Source: Blastomonas sp. CACIA14H2 (GTDB lineage Bacteria > Pseudomonadota > Alphaproteobacteria > Sphingomonadales > Sphingomonadaceae). From it: DNA of 64,000 nt. The first letter of the stretch is position 1; each line of letters begins with the position of its first letter. Position numbers and translations under genes: made by a program. The notes beneath the pieces are model-generated. The model saw only the letters and a list, made by a program, of their open reading frames with translations. It was not told the DNA's origin and searched no databases. The stretch is from positions 1 through 64,000 of the forward strand of contig AYSC01000004.1 in NCBI GenBank assembly GCA_000503195.1. The letters run 5' to 3'. Positions 53,745 to 64,000 of this stretch are shown piece by piece.

Positions 53745-55382
53745 TCAGACGAGGCGGCTCTGCGCCACCGCCGCCTCGATGAAGCTCGCGAACAGCGGGT
53801 GCGGATCGAACGGCTTGCTCTTGAGCTCGGGATGATATTGCACGCCCACGAACCAGCTATGGTCGGGCCGCTCGACAATCTCGGGAAGCACGCCATCGGG
53901 CGACATGCCGGAGAAGACCAGGCCGCCCTTTTCGAGCCGCTCGTGATAGGCGGTGTTGACCTCGTAGCGATGGCGGTGCCGTTCGCTGATCAGGTCGGTG
54001 CCATAGATGCCGCGCACCCGGCTGTTGCCCGAAAGCTTGGCCGGAAACGCGCCGAGCCGCATGGTGCCGCCCAGATCGCCCTCGGCGCTGCGCTTCTGCA
54101 GGCCGGATTCGCTCATCCACTCGGTGATGAGGCCGACGATCGGCTCGTCGGTCTCGCCGAATTCGGTGGTCGAGGCGTTTTCGATGCCCGAGGTGTTCCG
54201 CGCCGCCTCGATGCACGCCATCTGCATGCCCAGGCAGATGCCAAAGAACGGCACGTTGCGCTCGCGCGCGAAGCGGACCGAGGAAATCTTGCCCTCGCTG
54301 CCGCGCTCGCCGAATCCGCCGGGCACGAGGATGCCGTGCATCGGCTCGAGCACCGCCGCCAGCTCATCATCGGGCAGCTTCTCGAACAGCTCGGCGTCGA
54401 GCCATTTGACCTTCACCTTGACCCGGTTGGCCAGGCCGCCATGCACCAAGGCCTCGTGCAGCGACTTGTAGGCGTCCTGCAGGCCGACATATTTGCCGAC
54501 CACACCGATCGTCACCTCGCCCTCGGGATGCTCGTGGCGTTCCATGATATCGACCCAGCGCGACAGGTCCGGTTCGCGGGCGTCGGTGATGCCGAACGCG
54601 CGCAGAACCTCGCGGTCCAGCCCTTCGCGGTGATATTGCATCGGCACCGCATAGATGCTCTTGGCATCGAGCGCGGGGATCACCGCTTCCTTGCGGACGT
54701 TGCAGAACTGCGCGATCTTCGCCCGCTCGGATTCGGGCAGCGGATGCTCGCAGCGGCACAGCAGGATATCGGGCTGGATGCCGAGCGAGGTCAGCTCGCG
54801 CACGCTGTGCTGGGTGGGCTTGGTCTTCAGCTCGCCCGCCGCCGCGATATAGGGCACCAGGGTGACGTGGACGAACAGCGTGTTCTCGCGGCCGATCTCG
54901 TTGCGCAGCTGGCGGATCGCCTCGATGAACGGCAGCGATTCGATATCGCCGACGGTGCCGCCGATCTCGCACAGCACGAAATCGAGATCGTCGGTATCGG
55001 CCTGCGCGAATTCCTTGATCGCGTCGGTGACGTGCGGGATTACCTGCACGGTCGCGCCCAGATAATCGCCGCGCCGCTCGCGCTGGATGATCGTCTGGTA
55101 GATCCGGCCCGAGGTGACATTGTCCGACTGGCGCGCCGAAACGCCGGTGAAGCGCTCGTAATGGCCCAGATCGAGATCGGTTTCGGCACCGTCATCGGTG
55201 ACGTACACCTCGCCGTGCTGATAGGGCGACATCGTGCCCGGATCGACGTTGAGATAGGGGTCGAACTTGCGGATGCGCACGCGGTAACCGCGTGCCTGCA
55301 GCAGAGCGCCCAGGCTTGCGGCCATCAGGCCCTTGCCGAGCGAGGAAACCACGCCGCCGGTGATGAAAATATAACGCGCCAT
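53745..55382 (-). CDS. pyrG: CTP synthase
   Basis: A 545-residue enzyme making CTP from UTP, ATP and glutamine. The synthetase half starts [17 protein letters not shown] and has [13 protein letters not shown] and [12 protein letters not shown]. The glutaminase half has the nucleophile in [16 protein letters not shown] and the His/Glu in [15 protein letters not shown]. Length is normal. It is downstream of secG on the same strand, about 100 bases away. Confidence 0.97.
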   Translation of the reverse strand: MARYIFITGGVVSSLGKGLMAASLGALLQARGYRVRIRKFDPYLNVDPGTMSPYQHGEVYVTDDGAETDLDLGHYERFTGVSARQSDNVTSGRIYQTIIQRERRGDYLGATVQVIPHVTDAIKEFAQADTDDLDFVLCEIGGTVGDIESLPFIEAIRQLRNEIGRENTLFVHVTLVPYIAAAGELKTKPTQHSVRELTSLGIQPDILLCRCEHPLPESERAKIAQFCNVRKEAVIPALDAKSIYAVPMQYHREGLDREVLRAFGITDAREPDLSRWVDIMERHEHPEGEVTIGVVGKYVGLQDAYKSLHEALVHGGLANRVKVKVKWLDAELFEKLPDDELAAVLEPMHGILVPGGFGERGSEGKISSVRFARERNVPFFGICLGMQMACIEAARNTSGIENASTTEFGETDEPIVGLITEWMSESGLQKRSAEGDLGGTMRLGAFPAKLSGNSRVRGIYGTDLISERHRHRYEVNTAYHERLEKGGLVFSGMSPDGVLPEIVERPDHSWFVGVQYHPELKSKPFDPHPLFASFIEAAVAQSRLV

Positions 55383-55484
55383 GGCAGAAACCCGTTAGCG
55401 GTTCGCGCGCAAGACTGACAAGCGCGCGAATCCGCAGGAAAGACAAAAATCTGTGAACAGCCCGGGATTTTACCCCGGCTCGCC

Positions 55485-55925
55485 TCAATTGGCGGGGGCG
55501 TCGCCCTGTGCCGGAGCCGCGGTCGCCGGAGCGGTGGTCGCCGGCGCGGGGGCAGCCGCCGGGGCGCCTGCGGCGGACAGCGGATCGCCATTGGCAGGGG
55601 CTGCGGGGGCCGCCGGGGCCGGTGCCGCCAGCGGATCGCTGATCGGGGCAGGCGCGCCGCGCTTGAGCGAGGTATCGATATCGCCCATCGAGTGCATATT
55701 CGCTGCCATCACCGCGAGCACGATGCTCAGCGCGACGAACAGCGTCGCCAGGATCGCCGTCGAGCGGGTGAGCAGATCGCCCGCGCCGCGCGCCGACATC
55801 AGGCCGTTGGGATTGCCGCCGACGCCCAGTCCGCCCCCTTCGGAGCGCTGCATCAGGATGACACCCACCAGAGCCGCTGCAATCAGCGTCTGCACGATGG
55901 TGATGAACAGGAAAATCGACGACAT
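55485..55925 (-). CDS. secG: Preprotein translocase subunit SecG
   Basis: A 146-residue membrane subunit of the SecYEG channel. Two helices (LFITIVQTLIAAALVGVILM and TAILATLFVALSIVLAVMAA) flank the conserved QRSEGGGLG and GLMSARGAGDLLTRST loop. The last ~65 residues are an Ala/Pro-rich tail, common in alphaproteobacterial SecG. It lies between tpiA and pyrG, as in many alphaproteobacteria. Confidence 0.95.
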   Translation of the reverse strand: MSSIFLFITIVQTLIAAALVGVILMQRSEGGGLGVGGNPNGLMSARGAGDLLTRSTAILATLFVALSIVLAVMAANMHSMGDIDTSLKRGAPAPISDPLAAPAPAAPAAPANGDPLSAAGAPAAAPAPATTAPATAAPAQGDAPAN

Positions 55926-55971
55926 GAACGGTCAGACCCAGCAAATGAATTTCAGGATTGGCGCGCACATA

Positions 55972-56043
55972 GCGATTTGGCCGCGCCAGCGCAACCGGCG
56001 CGGCAGGGCGATTTGGCCACGCCAGCGCAACCGGCGCGGCGGC
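55972..56043. repeat. Tandem duplication, two 36-base copies
   Basis: GCGATTTGGCCGCGCCAGCG with its following bases is repeated once with a 36-base period and about one internal mismatch. Each copy contains the palindrome GCGCCAGCGCAACCGGCGC. It fills much of the secG-tpiA gap. Confidence 0.85.
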
Positions 56044-56071
56044 TCCTCGCGCAAGCGCGCGCCTTCTTGGA

Positions 56072-56818
56072 TCAGCGCGGCGCGGCTTCGATGATCGGCA
56101 CGAAGGTTTCGGCCTTCAGGCTCGCCCCGCCGACCAGCGCGCCGCCGACATCGGGAATGGCCAGGATTTCGGCTGCATTGCCCGGATTGACCGAGCCGCC
56201 ATAGAGAATGCGCACGCCCTGCCCCGCCTCGCCCAGCTTCTCCACCAAGGTTGCGCGCAATGCGGCATGCATCGCGGCGATATCGTCCGACACCGGCACG
56301 CGTCCGGTCCCGATCGCCCAGACCGGCTCGTACGCGACCGAAAGCCAGTCGCCATTGGCCGATCCGGGCAGCGAGGCGGCCAGCTGCGCGGTGACGATGG
56401 CAATCGCGTTGCCGGAATCGCGCTCCTCGAGCGTCTCGCCGACGCACAGGATCGCACCCATGCCCGCGGCGTGCAGCGCCTCGGCCTTGGCGGCGACATC
56501 GGCATCGCTTTCGCCCTGATCGGCGCGGCGCTCCGAATGGCCGACGATCGAATAGGTCGCGCCCGCCTCGCGGATCATCGCGGCCGAGAGGTTGCCGGTA
56601 TGCGCGCCCGACGCCCTGGCGTGGCAATCCTGCGCACCGATATGCACCTTGCCCGCGGCGGCGGCAAAGGCCGCGATCAGCGTCGCGGGCGGGCAGATAC
56701 CGACGTCGACATGGGGATTGGCCACGGCGGCCTGCGCGATCGCCTCGAGCACCGCGACATCGGCCACGCTGCCGTTCATCTTCCAGTTGCCGACGATATA
56801 GGATGCTGTGCTGGCCAC
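56072..56818 (-). CDS. tpiA: Triosephosphate isomerase
   Basis: A 248-residue TIM-barrel enzyme interconverting dihydroxyacetone phosphate and glyceraldehyde 3-phosphate. It has NWKMNGS near the start (catalytic Lys), the His in GHSERR, the catalytic Glu in YEPVWAIGTG with loop 6, and the phosphate loop YGGSVNPGNA. It is first in the order tpiA-secG-pyrG and divergent from ppiD across 232 bases. Confidence 0.97.
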   Translation of the reverse strand: MASTASYIVGNWKMNGSVADVAVLEAIAQAAVANPHVDVGICPPATLIAAFAAAAGKVHIGAQDCHARASGAHTGNLSAAMIREAGATYSIVGHSERRADQGESDADVAAKAEALHAAGMGAILCVGETLEERDSGNAIAIVTAQLAASLPGSANGDWLSVAYEPVWAIGTGRVPVSDDIAAMHAALRATLVEKLGEAGQGVRILYGGSVNPGNAAEILAIPDVGGALVGGASLKAETFVPIIEAAPR

Positions 56819-57050
56819 GATGCTGTCTTCCCCTTTTGCATTGTCTGCCCCTTGTCGGCAGTCTTATGGGGGGCGCGGCTAGCAAATCGCAGCCCGCTTG
56901 ACCAGCCATGGGCGCTTCGGGTGGAGCCGGGGCAGTTTACAGGCGCCGGAGCGGCGGCAAGGGTTGAAGCGCGCGGCAAAGCCCCCTAAAGCCAGCCCGC
57001 ATTTTCACGAGGCCGGGTGGCTGCCCCTCGGCTCTTTGGCGGACTGACCG

Positions 57051-58994
57051 ATGATCACCTTTTTCCGTTCGTTCTTCAATTCCAGGATCGGGGTTGTCAT
57101 CAGCCTGATCTTCCTCGCGCTGATCGCGGTTGCCTTTGCGGCGTCCGATGTCACCGGCGGCGCGAGCTTTGGGGGAGTGAGCAGCGAGAGCGTGGCGCAG
57201 ATCGACGGCGAGGAGATCGGCACCGGCGAGTTCTCGAACACCGTCACCAATGCCTTCAACCAGTTCCGCCAGCAGAACCCGCAGCTCGACATGGCCGCGT
57301 TCGATGCCCAGGGCGGCATCGACGGCATTCTGGAACAGATGATCGGCAGCTATGCGACCGCGGATTTTGCCGACAGCATCGGCCTGGGCGCGAGCAAGCG
57401 CCTGGTCGATAGCGAGATCGCCGGCATCCAGGCATTCAAGGGCGCCGATGGCCGGTTCGACGAGACGCTGTTTCGCAACGCGCTCGCGCAGCAGGGGCTG
57501 ACCGAAGCGCGCGTGCGCGAGGACATCCGTCGCGGCCTGCTCTCCGACCAGCTGCTGCTGCCCGCCACATTCGGCGCCAAGCTCTCGCAGCAGATGGCGC
57601 TGCCTTATGCCGGACTGATCCTCGAAGGCCGCGAGGGGCAGATCGCCTTCGTGCCGTCCGCCGCCTTTGCCCCCAAGAGCGCGCCGACCGACGCCCAGCT
57701 GCAGAAGTTCTTCGCCAGCAACGCCGCGCGCTACCGAATTCCCGAACGCCGCGTGCTGCGCTTCGCCACCTTCACCACCGACCGTTTCCGTGATCGGGTC
57801 AAGGTCAGCGACGCAGAGATCGCGGCGCTGTACAAGAAGCGCGCGTCCGAATTTGCCGCGACCGAGAAGCGCGATGTCGAACAGCTGATCGTGCCGACCG
57901 AGGCCGCTGCCAAGGCGATCGCCGCGAAGATCAACGGTGGCGCGAGCATGGCCGCTGCGGCGAAGGATGTGGGGCTCGAACCGATCGACCTCGGCCTCCA
58001 GTCGAAGCAGGACCTGACCAGGAGCACCTCGGCTGCCGTCGCCAACGCGGTGTTCGCCACCAGCGCGGGCAAGGTCGCAACGCCTGCACGCTCGCCGCTC
58101 GGCTGGCATGTCGTGCGGGTCGACAGCGTGAGCGCGATCGCCGGGCGTTCGATCGAGCAGGTGCGCAACCTGCTCGAGAACGAGATCGCGCAGGAAAAGC
58201 TGCGCCAGACGGTGTCCGATTTCACTGCCGACGTCGAAGACCGCATCGCCGATGGTGCCTCGCTGGCCGATATCGCCAAGGACGAGAAGCTGGAGCTGCA
58301 GGTCAGCCCCGAACTGCTCGCCAATGGCCAGGCGCCGGGCCAGCCCGGCTTCGCGCCCACGGGTGCCTATCAGGCGATCCTCCCCGTTGCTTTCGGGCTT
58401 GAGGAAGACGCCGAGCCGCAGCTGGTCGAGGTGCAGCAGGGCAAGGAATTCGCGGTGTTCGAGGTGCAGGAGATCAAGCGCGCCGCGCCGCCGCCGCTCG
58501 CCAGCATCCGCCAGCGCGTCGCCGCCGACTGGGCGCTCGCCCAGGGTCTCGCCTCGGCGCGCAAGCTGGCCGACAGCATCGCCAGGTCGTCACGCACGCC
58601 CGCCGCGCTGCAAAAGGCGGTTGCCGGCGCAAGCGTTCCGCTGCCGGGCATCGAGCAGATCGCCACCAACCGCCAGACGATCATGCAGCAACAGGGCCGC
58701 GTGCCGCCGCCGGTGGCGCTGCTGTTCAGCATGGCCGAAGGCACCACCAAGGTGCTCGAAGGCCCCAACCGCACCGGCTGGTTCGTGGTGCATCTCTCCA
58801 AGATCAATCGCGGCGATGCAAGCAAGGTGCCCGAACTGATGGCGGCGACCCAGCAGCAGCTTGGCCAGGTGATGGCCGACGAATACGGCCAGCAGCTGCT
58901 CGCCGCGCTGAAGGCCCAGGCCAATGTGAAGCGCAATCCGGAAGCCATCAAGCGGGTGAAGGACCAGCTGACCGGTCGCAATCGGGAAAATTGA
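57051..58994 (+). CDS. ppiD: PpiD-like periplasmic folding factor
   Basis: A 647-residue SurA/PpiD-type protein. A single N-terminal membrane anchor (VVISLIFLALIAVAFAA) is followed by the SurA_N chaperone region (VAQIDGEEIGTGEF onward). A parvulin-like domain comes next (TTDRFRDRVKVSDAEIAALY to SPLGWHVVRVDSV), then a long helical C-terminal part. It assists outer-membrane protein folding near the Sec exit. It heads the trp operon, with a TGATG overlap to trpE. Confidence 0.93.
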   Translation: MITFFRSFFNSRIGVVISLIFLALIAVAFAASDVTGGASFGGVSSESVAQIDGEEIGTGEFSNTVTNAFNQFRQQNPQLDMAAFDAQGGIDGILEQMIGSYATADFADSIGLGASKRLVDSEIAGIQAFKGADGRFDETLFRNALAQQGLTEARVREDIRRGLLSDQLLLPATFGAKLSQQMALPYAGLILEGREGQIAFVPSAAFAPKSAPTDAQLQKFFASNAARYRIPERRVLRFATFTTDRFRDRVKVSDAEIAALYKKRASEFAATEKRDVEQLIVPTEAAAKAIAAKINGGASMAAAAKDVGLEPIDLGLQSKQDLTRSTSAAVANAVFATSAGKVATPARSPLGWHVVRVDSVSAIAGRSIEQVRNLLENEIAQEKLRQTVSDFTADVEDRIADGASLADIAKDEKLELQVSPELLANGQAPGQPGFAPTGAYQAILPVAFGLEEDAEPQLVEVQQGKEFAVFEVQEIKRAAPPPLASIRQRVAADWALAQGLASARKLADSIARSSRTPAALQKAVAGASVPLPGIEQIATNRQTIMQQQGRVPPPVALLFSMAEGTTKVLEGPNRTGWFVVHLSKINRGDASKVPELMAATQQQLGQVMADEYGQQLLAALKAQANVKRNPEAIKRVKDQLTGRNREN

Positions 58995-60514
58995 TGGCGG
59001 GCCTTTCCAGCCAGAACAGGGAACAGGCCGCCGAAGCGCTGGCCGCGGGCCGATCGACGCTGATCTGGCGGCGGCGCATCGCCGACACCGAGACCCCGGT
59101 TTCAGCGGCGCTCAAGCTGATCGAGCCCGAGCGCGGCGACTTCCTGCTCGAATCGGTCGAGGGCGGCGAGACGCGCGCGCGGCACAGCTTTGTCGGCCTC
59201 GCGCCCGATCTGGTGTTCCGCGCCTCGGGCGGTTCTGCCGAGATCAATGCGCGCTGGGCGACCGATCGCGCGGCTTTTGCGCCCTGCGAACGGGGCTCGC
59301 TCGATGCGCTGCGTGCGCTGGCCGAGACCTGCCGGATGGACGTTCCGCCCGAACTGCCGCGCGCGCTCGCGTTTCTGGTGGGCTATTTCGGCTATGAAAC
59401 CATCGGCCTGGTCGAGAAACTGCCGCGCGCACCGCAATCGGACCTGGCGCTGCCCGACATGCTCTTCGTGCGCCCCACGGTGCTGCTGATCTTCGACCGG
59501 CTCAAGGACGAGCTGTTCCTGATCGCACCGATCTGGGCGGGCAGCGGCGATCCCGATCAGGCGATGCTCGCCGCCGAGGAGCGGCTCGACGCGGCCGAAC
59601 GCGCGCTGCACGCCCCCCTGCCCGACTCGGTGCGCGACGCCTCGCTCGATCCGGAAAGCCTGACGCCGCAGCCGGTGCTCGCGCGGGGCCGCTATGGCGA
59701 GATGGTGCTCAAGGCCAAGGACTATATCGAGGCGGGCGACATCTTCCAGGTGGTGCTCGCGCAGCGCTTCACCGCGCCGTTCGCGCTGCCGCCGATCGAG
59801 CTCTACCGCGCGCTGCGCCGGGTGAACCCCTCGCCCTTCCTGTATTTCCTCGACCTGCCCGGCCTCGCGCTGATCGGATCGAGCCCCGAGATCCTGGTGC
59901 GCGTGCGCGATGGCGAGGTGACCATCCGCCCGATCGCGGGCACGCGGCCGCGCGGGAAGACGCCGGCGGAAGACCTGGAAAACCGGACAAGCCTGCTCGC
60001 CGATCCCAAGGAACTGGCCGAGCATCAGATGCTGCTCGATCTGGGCCGCAACGATGTCGGCCGCGTCGCGGCGGCGGGCACGGTGCGCGTCACCGACAGC
60101 TTCACGGTCGAACAGTACAGCCATGTGATGCACATCGTCAGCAACGTGGTGGGTGCGCTGGAGCCGAGCCGCGATGCCATCGACGCGCTGTTCGCAGGCT
60201 TCCCCGCCGGCACCGTCAGCGGCGCGCCCAAGGTCCGCGCGTGCGAGATCATCGCGTCGCTGGAGCCCGAGACGCGCGGCGCCTATGCTGGCGGCGTCGG
60301 CTATTTTGCGCCCGACGGATCGGTCGACAGCTGCATCGTGCTGCGCACCGCGATCGTCCGCGACGGCACGATGCACGTCCAGGCGGGCGCAGGCATCGTC
60401 GCCGACAGCGTGCCCGAATATGAACAGCGCGAATGCGAAGCCAAGGCCGGCGCGCTGTTCGCCGCCGCGCGCGAAGCCGTCCGCCTCGCCAGCGAACCGG
60501 GATACGGGCAATGA
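58994..60514 (+). CDS. trpE: Anthranilate synthase component I
   Basis: A 506-residue chorismate-using enzyme starting tryptophan synthesis. It has [16 protein letters not shown], the feedback site region near the N-terminus, [11 protein letters not shown], and the Mg/chorismate motifs [22 protein letters not shown] and [15 protein letters not shown]. The ATG overlaps the ppiD stop. trpG follows with an ATGA overlap, so subunits are made in step. No attenuator was seen. Confidence 0.97.
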   Translation: MAGLSSQNREQAAEALAAGRSTLIWRRRIADTETPVSAALKLIEPERGDFLLESVEGGETRARHSFVGLAPDLVFRASGGSAEINARWATDRAAFAPCERGSLDALRALAETCRMDVPPELPRALAFLVGYFGYETIGLVEKLPRAPQSDLALPDMLFVRPTVLLIFDRLKDELFLIAPIWAGSGDPDQAMLAAEERLDAAERALHAPLPDSVRDASLDPESLTPQPVLARGRYGEMVLKAKDYIEAGDIFQVVLAQRFTAPFALPPIELYRALRRVNPSPFLYFLDLPGLALIGSSPEILVRVRDGEVTIRPIAGTRPRGKTPAEDLENRTSLLADPKELAEHQMLLDLGRNDVGRVAAAGTVRVTDSFTVEQYSHVMHIVSNVVGALEPSRDAIDALFAGFPAGTVSGAPKVRACEIIASLEPETRGAYAGGVGYFAPDGSVDSCIVLRTAIVRDGTMHVQAGAGIVADSVPEYEQRECEAKAGALFAAAREAVRLASEPGYGQ

Positions 60515-61131
60515 TCCTCGTCATCGATAACTACGACAGCTTCACCTACAATCTGGTCCATTATCTGATGGAACTGGGCGCGGATGTGCGGGTCGAGCGC
60601 AACGATGCCTTGAGCGCGCGCGAGGCGCTGGCGACCAATGCGCAGGCCTTCCTGATCTCGCCAGGCCCGTGCACGCCCAACGAGGCGGGGATCTCGCTCG
60701 ATCTGGTCGCGGCCTGTGCCGATGCCGGAAAGCCGCTGCTCGGCGTGTGCCTGGGCCACCAGTCGATCGGTCAGCATTTCGGCGGAGAGGTCGTGCGTGG
60801 CGGGCTGATGCACGGCAAGACCTCGCCGGTGGTGCACGACGACACCGGATTGTTCCAGGGGCTGCCCTCGCCCTTTCTCGCCACGCGCTACCATTCGCTG
60901 GTGGTGCCCGAGGCGAGCCTGCCGCCAGAGATGATCGTCAACGCGCGCGTCGAGGCCCAGCCGGGCGAAACCGCGCATGTCATGGGCTTCCGTCATGCGA
61001 CGCTGCCGATCCATGGCGTGCAGTTCCATCCCGAAAGCATCGCCACCGAACACGGCCACCGCATGCTCGCCAATTTCCTGACGCTGGCGGGGCTCGAGGT
61101 GAAACCGATGCGCGAGGACCTGCTCGCATGA
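60511..61131 (+). CDS. trpG: Anthranilate synthase glutamine amidotransferase component
   Basis: A 206-residue class I glutaminase that feeds ammonia to Trp[17 protein letters not shown] is the family start, the nucleophile Cys is in [11 protein letters not shown], and His/Glu are in [14 protein letters not shown]. Overlaps trpE and trpD by four bases each, indicating tight translational coupling. Confidence 0.97.
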   Translation: MILVIDNYDSFTYNLVHYLMELGADVRVERNDALSAREALATNAQAFLISPGPCTPNEAGISLDLVAACADAGKPLLGVCLGHQSIGQHFGGEVVRGGLMHGKTSPVVHDDTGLFQGLPSPFLATRYHSLVVPEASLPPEMIVNARVEAQPGETAHVMGFRHATLPIHGVQFHPESIATEHGHRMLANFLTLAGLEVKPMREDLLA

Positions 61132-62129
61132 CCAGGCTGCCCGATACCGCGCATCCGCTGAGCCGCGATACCGCCGCCGAGGCCTTTGCGGCGATCCTCG
61201 ACGGCACGGTGAGCGATGAGGCGATTGCCGAATTCCTGATTGCATTGTCCGAGCGCGGCGAGACCGCGATCGAGATCGCCGCCGCCGCGCAGGGCTTGCG
61301 CGACCGGCTGATCCCGATCGCCGCGCCCGCCCATGCCATCGACGTCTGCGGCACCGGCGGCGACGGGCATCACACGCTCAACGTCTCGACCGCGGTGTCG
61401 CTGGTCGTCGCCGCGTGCGACGTCCCCGTTGCCAAGCACGGCAACCGCGCTGCCTCGTCCAAGGCGGGCGCGGCAGACACGCTCGAGGCGCTGGGCATGG
61501 ACATGGCCGCCGCCGGAGCCAGCGCCGAAAAGTCGCTCGCCGAGATCGGCATCTGCTTCCTGTTCGCGGTCAACCACCATCCGGCGATGCGCCGCATCCA
61601 GCCGATCCGCCAGAAGATCGGCCGCCGCACGATCTTCAACCTGATGGGGCCGCTCGCCAATCCTGCCGGTGTGCGCCGTCAGCTGATCGGCATCGCGCGG
61701 CCCGGCTATGTGCATGTCTATGCCGAGGCGCTCGAGATGCTGGGCACCGAACATTCGCTGATCGTCTCGGGCGACGAGGGACTCGACGAGCTGTCGCTGG
61801 CGGGCGGCAACGAGGTCGCCGATATCGGCCCCGATGGCGTCATCATGAAGCGCTGGCAGGCCAGCGATGCCGGCCTGCCGACGCACCCGATCGAGGCGAT
61901 CCGCGGCGGCGATGCGGCGCATAATGCCGCTGCCTTGCGCCGCCTGCTCCAGGGCGAAACCGGGCCGTATCGCGATGCGGTGCTGTTCAACGCCGCCGCC
62001 GCCTTGCTGATCGCGGGCGAGGTCGAAAGCCTCGCCGAAGGGGCCGAGGAAGCCGCCGAGGCTATCGACAAGGGGCTCGCCAACGCGCTGCTCAACTGCT
62101 GGATCGATTTCACGAAAGCCGCTGCATGA
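61128..62129 (+). CDS. trpD: Anthranilate phosphoribosyltransferase
   Basis: A 333-residue enzyme joining anthranilate to PRPP. The PRPP loop is [17 protein letters not shown], followed by [21 protein letters not shown] and [19 protein letters not shown]. The start at the ATGA overlap with trpG fits the family N-terminus; a much longer reading would overlap trpG in another frame and is not credible. Confidence 0.97.
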   Translation: MTRLPDTAHPLSRDTAAEAFAAILDGTVSDEAIAEFLIALSERGETAIEIAAAAQGLRDRLIPIAAPAHAIDVCGTGGDGHHTLNVSTAVSLVVAACDVPVAKHGNRAASSKAGAADTLEALGMDMAAAGASAEKSLAEIGICFLFAVNHHPAMRRIQPIRQKIGRRTIFNLMGPLANPAGVRRQLIGIARPGYVHVYAEALEMLGTEHSLIVSGDEGLDELSLAGGNEVADIGPDGVIMKRWQASDAGLPTHPIEAIRGGDAAHNAAALRRLLQGETGPYRDAVLFNAAAALLIAGEVESLAEGAEEAAEAIDKGLANALLNCWIDFTKAAA

Positions 62130-62920
62130 ACAAGCTGGAAGAGATTTGCGAGGTCAAGCGGCAGGAGGTCGCACGGCGCAAGACCCTGATGTCGCAGGCC
62201 GAGCTCGACCGTCGTGCCGCCGCTGCCACCGCCCCGCGCGGATTTGCGCGCGCGCTGCTGGAAAAATCGCGTGAAGGCTTCGGCCTGATCGCCGAGATCA
62301 AGCGCGCGAGCCCCTCCAAGGGCCTGATCCGCGCCGATTTCGACCCCGCCGCGCATGCCGCAGACTATCAGGCCGGCGGCGCGGCGTGCCTTTCGGTGCT
62401 GACCGACGAGCCCTATTTCCAGGGGCATGACGATTATCTCGTCGCCGCGCGCGCCGCATGCGCCCTGCCCTGCCTGCGCAAGGACTTCATGGTCGATGTC
62501 TGGCAAATCGCCGAAAGCCGCGCGCTCGGCGCCGATGCGGTGCTGGTCATCGTCGCCGCGCTCGATGACGCGACCATGGCCGAGATCGAGAGCGCCGCGA
62601 TCGACCATGGCATGGACGTGCTGGTCGAGGTGCATGACGAGGCGGAGATGGAGCGCGCGCTCAAGCTCCGCTCGCCGCTGATCGGCATCAACAACCGCGA
62701 CCTGCGCAGCTTCGTCACCGATATCGCCACCACCGAGCGGCTGGTCGGCATGATCCCCGAAGGCCGCATCGCGGTGTCCGAAAGCGGCATCAACAGTCAT
62801 GCCGACTGCACCCGGCTGAGCGGGCACGGGGTGCGCTGCTTCCTGGTCGGCGAATCGCTGATGCGCCAGCCCGACGTGACGGTCGCCACACGCGCATTGC
62901 TCACCGGAGCGGCGGCCTGA
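62126..62920 (+). CDS. trpC: Indole-3-glycerol phosphate synthase
   Basis: A 264-residue TIM-barrel enzyme. [19 protein letters not shown] holds the catalytic Lys, [13 protein letters not shown] and [11 protein letters not shown] follow, and VSESGINS binds phosphate. It overlaps trpD by four bases and moaC by one (TGATG). trpF, trpB and trpA are not in the window. Confidence 0.97.
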   Translation: MNKLEEICEVKRQEVARRKTLMSQAELDRRAAAATAPRGFARALLEKSREGFGLIAEIKRASPSKGLIRADFDPAAHAADYQAGGAACLSVLTDEPYFQGHDDYLVAARAACALPCLRKDFMVDVWQIAESRALGADAVLVIVAALDDATMAEIESAAIDHGMDVLVEVHDEAEMERALKLRSPLIGINNRDLRSFVTDIATTERLVGMIPEGRIAVSESGINSHADCTRLSGHGVRCFLVGESLMRQPDVTVATRALLTGAAA

Positions 62921-63390
62921 TGGACAAGCTCACCCATCTCGACGCCACCGGCGCGGCGCGGATGGTCGATGTCTCGGCCAAGGCCGATAGTGTGCGCGAG
63001 GCGGTGGCCGAAGGCGTGATCGCCATGGCTCCCTCGGTGATCGCCGCGATCCGCGCGGGCGACATCAAGAAGGGCGACGTGCTGGGCACTGCGCGCATCG
63101 CGGGCATCATGGCCGCCAAGCAGACCAGCAATCTGATCCCGCTGTGCCACCCGCTGCCGATCGCCAGCGTTTCGGTCGATTTCGACTATGTCGAGACGGG
63201 CGTGCGCGTCGAGACCCGCGTGCGGACCAACGGCAAGACCGGCGTGGAGATGGAGGCGCTGACCGCCGCGAGCGTCGCGCTGCTGACGATCTACGACATG
63301 GCCAAGGCGCTCGACAAGGCGATGGTCATCGGACCCGTGCGGCTGCTCGCCAAGAGCGGCGGCAAGTCGGGCGACTGGACCGCCGGCTGA
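62920..63390 (+). CDS. moaC: Cyclic pyranopterin monophosphate synthase
   Basis: A 156-residue enzyme making cyclic pyranopterin monophosphate for molybdenum cofactor. It has [16 protein letters not shown], the catalytic Lys region [15 protein letters not shown] and [20 protein letters not shown]. It is placed after trpC, with TGATG overlaps on both sides, tying molybdenum-cofactor and tryptophan genes into one transcript. Confidence 0.97.
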   Translation: MDKLTHLDATGAARMVDVSAKADSVREAVAEGVIAMAPSVIAAIRAGDIKKGDVLGTARIAGIMAAKQTSNLIPLCHPLPIASVSVDFDYVETGVRVETRVRTNGKTGVEMEALTAASVALLTIYDMAKALDKAMVIGPVRLLAKSGGKSGDWTAG

Positions 63391-64000
63391 TGGCGGGCGG
63401 GCTGATCGCGCTAGAAGAGGCGCGCGACCGCCTGCTTGCGCTTGCTGCACCCCGTCCCGCCGTTTCGATGCCCTTGGTCGATACGACCGGCCTGAGCCTG
63501 GCCGAGCCGCTGGTGTCCCGGCGCAACCAGCCCGCCGCCGATCTGTCCGCGATGGACGGCTATGCCGTGCGCAGCGCGGACCTGCCCGGCCCATGGCGCG
63601 TGATCGGCGAAAGCGCGGCGGGACGGCCCTTTTCAGGCATGATCGGTCCGGGCGAGGCCGCGCGCATTTCCACCGGCGCAATGATCCCCGACGGCGCCGA
63701 CTGCGTGGTGGTGCAGGAGGATGTCGCGCGCGACGGCGACCGGCTGACGCTGACCGGAGACGGACCCGGCGCCCCCGGCGCGCATATCCGCCGCGCAGGG
63801 CATGATTTCGCGACCGGAGCGCTGCTCGCCGACGCCGGCGCGATCATTGATGCGCGGCTGATCGCGCTCGCGGCGATGGCGGGGCATGGCGCGCTCAGCG
63901 TGTTTCCCCGCCCGCGCATCGCGATCCTGAGCACCGGCGACGAGCTGGTGCCGCCGGGCCAACCGCTCCCCTCGCCCGCGCATATCCCGGCGAGCAATGG
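63390..64000 (+). CDS. moeA: Molybdopterin molybdenumtransferase, 3' end missing
   Basis: The first ~203 residues of MoeA, cut by the window edge. It has the N-terminal PAADLSAMDGYAVRSADL and GEAARISTGAMIPDGADCVV of the MoeA domain. The central part RIAILSTGDELVPPG contains the start of the molybdopterin-binding region. It would insert molybdate into molybdopterin. Starts inside the moaC stop codon (TGATG). Confidence 0.95.
   Translation, partial: MAGGLIALEEARDRLLALAAPRPAVSMPLVDTTGLSLAEPLVSRRNQPAADLSAMDGYAVRSADLPGPWRVIGESAAGRPFSGMIGPGEAARISTGAMIPDGADCVVVQEDVARDGDRLTLTGDGPGAPGAHIRRAGHDFATGALLADAGAIIDARLIALAAMAGHGALSVFPRPRIAILSTGDELVPPGQPLPSPAHIPASN

Overview
The window reads as chromosome of a high-GC alphaproteobacterium, most likely a sphingomonad. 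The evidence is a SciP-type CtrA inhibitor, the hisS-prfA-prmC-DUF4167 order, a Caulobacter/Xanthomonas-type TonB receptor, the compact ppiD-trpEGDC-moaC-moeA operon, a complete exosortase-A (XrtA) exopolysaccharide locus, and dispersed palindromic repeats of a type common in sphingomonads. The adjacent bchE and bchJ genes suggest an aerobic anoxygenic phototroph or a descendant of one. No rRNA, tRNA or CRISPR array was recognised.

Layout. 1-4.6 kb: sucC, a small lipoprotein, ppa and an M61 peptidase on the minus strand, with a long palindrome beside sucC. 4.6-9.1 kb: hisS, prfA, prmC and a DUF4167 protein on the plus strand. 9.2-12.7 kb: sciP (minus) and the mnmA and alginate-export-porin genes (plus). 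12.7-25.6 kb: a continuous minus-strand XrtA operon. In transcription order it encodes OPX export lipoprotein, chain-length protein, tyrosine kinase, TIGR03016 outer-membrane protein, ATPase, deacetylase, FemAB-like protein, glycosyltransferase, XrtA-EpsI and an asparagine-synthase-like amidotransferase. 25.6-38.5 kb: mixed metabolism, namely a MerA-like flavoprotein, ArsM, an SDR enzyme, an M20 peptidase, crotonase, HCCA isomerase, GST, a wHTH regulator, an aminotransferase and PHA synthase. 38.6-39.6 kb: a phasin gene whose promoter carries two PhaR-like operators.

39.6-42.1 kb: an AT-rich island with an ABC-type ATPase gene overlapping a DUF4435 gene. This is the architecture of the PARIS (AriA/AriB) anti-phage system and the strongest candidate for an unusual system here. 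42.2-44.5 kb: bchE-bchJ. 44.4-48.5 kb: a YbbP/YbbA-type ABC exporter divergent from a TesA-type esterase. 48.6-52.4 kb: a TonB receptor with a secreted tyrosine-phosphatase-like protein. 52.8-56.8 kb: a Crp/Fnr regulator, pyrG, secG and tpiA. 57.0-64.0 kb: ppiD-trpEGDC-moaC-moeA, with moeA cut by the window edge.

Repeats are a second theme. A REP-type palindrome pair recurs five times in intergenic DNA. Two of these copies sit inside perfect 32-bp inverted repeats, giving MITE-like units of about 187 bp. One copy appears to supply the prmC start codon, and a single related palindrome lies inside the alginate-export-porin coding sequence.
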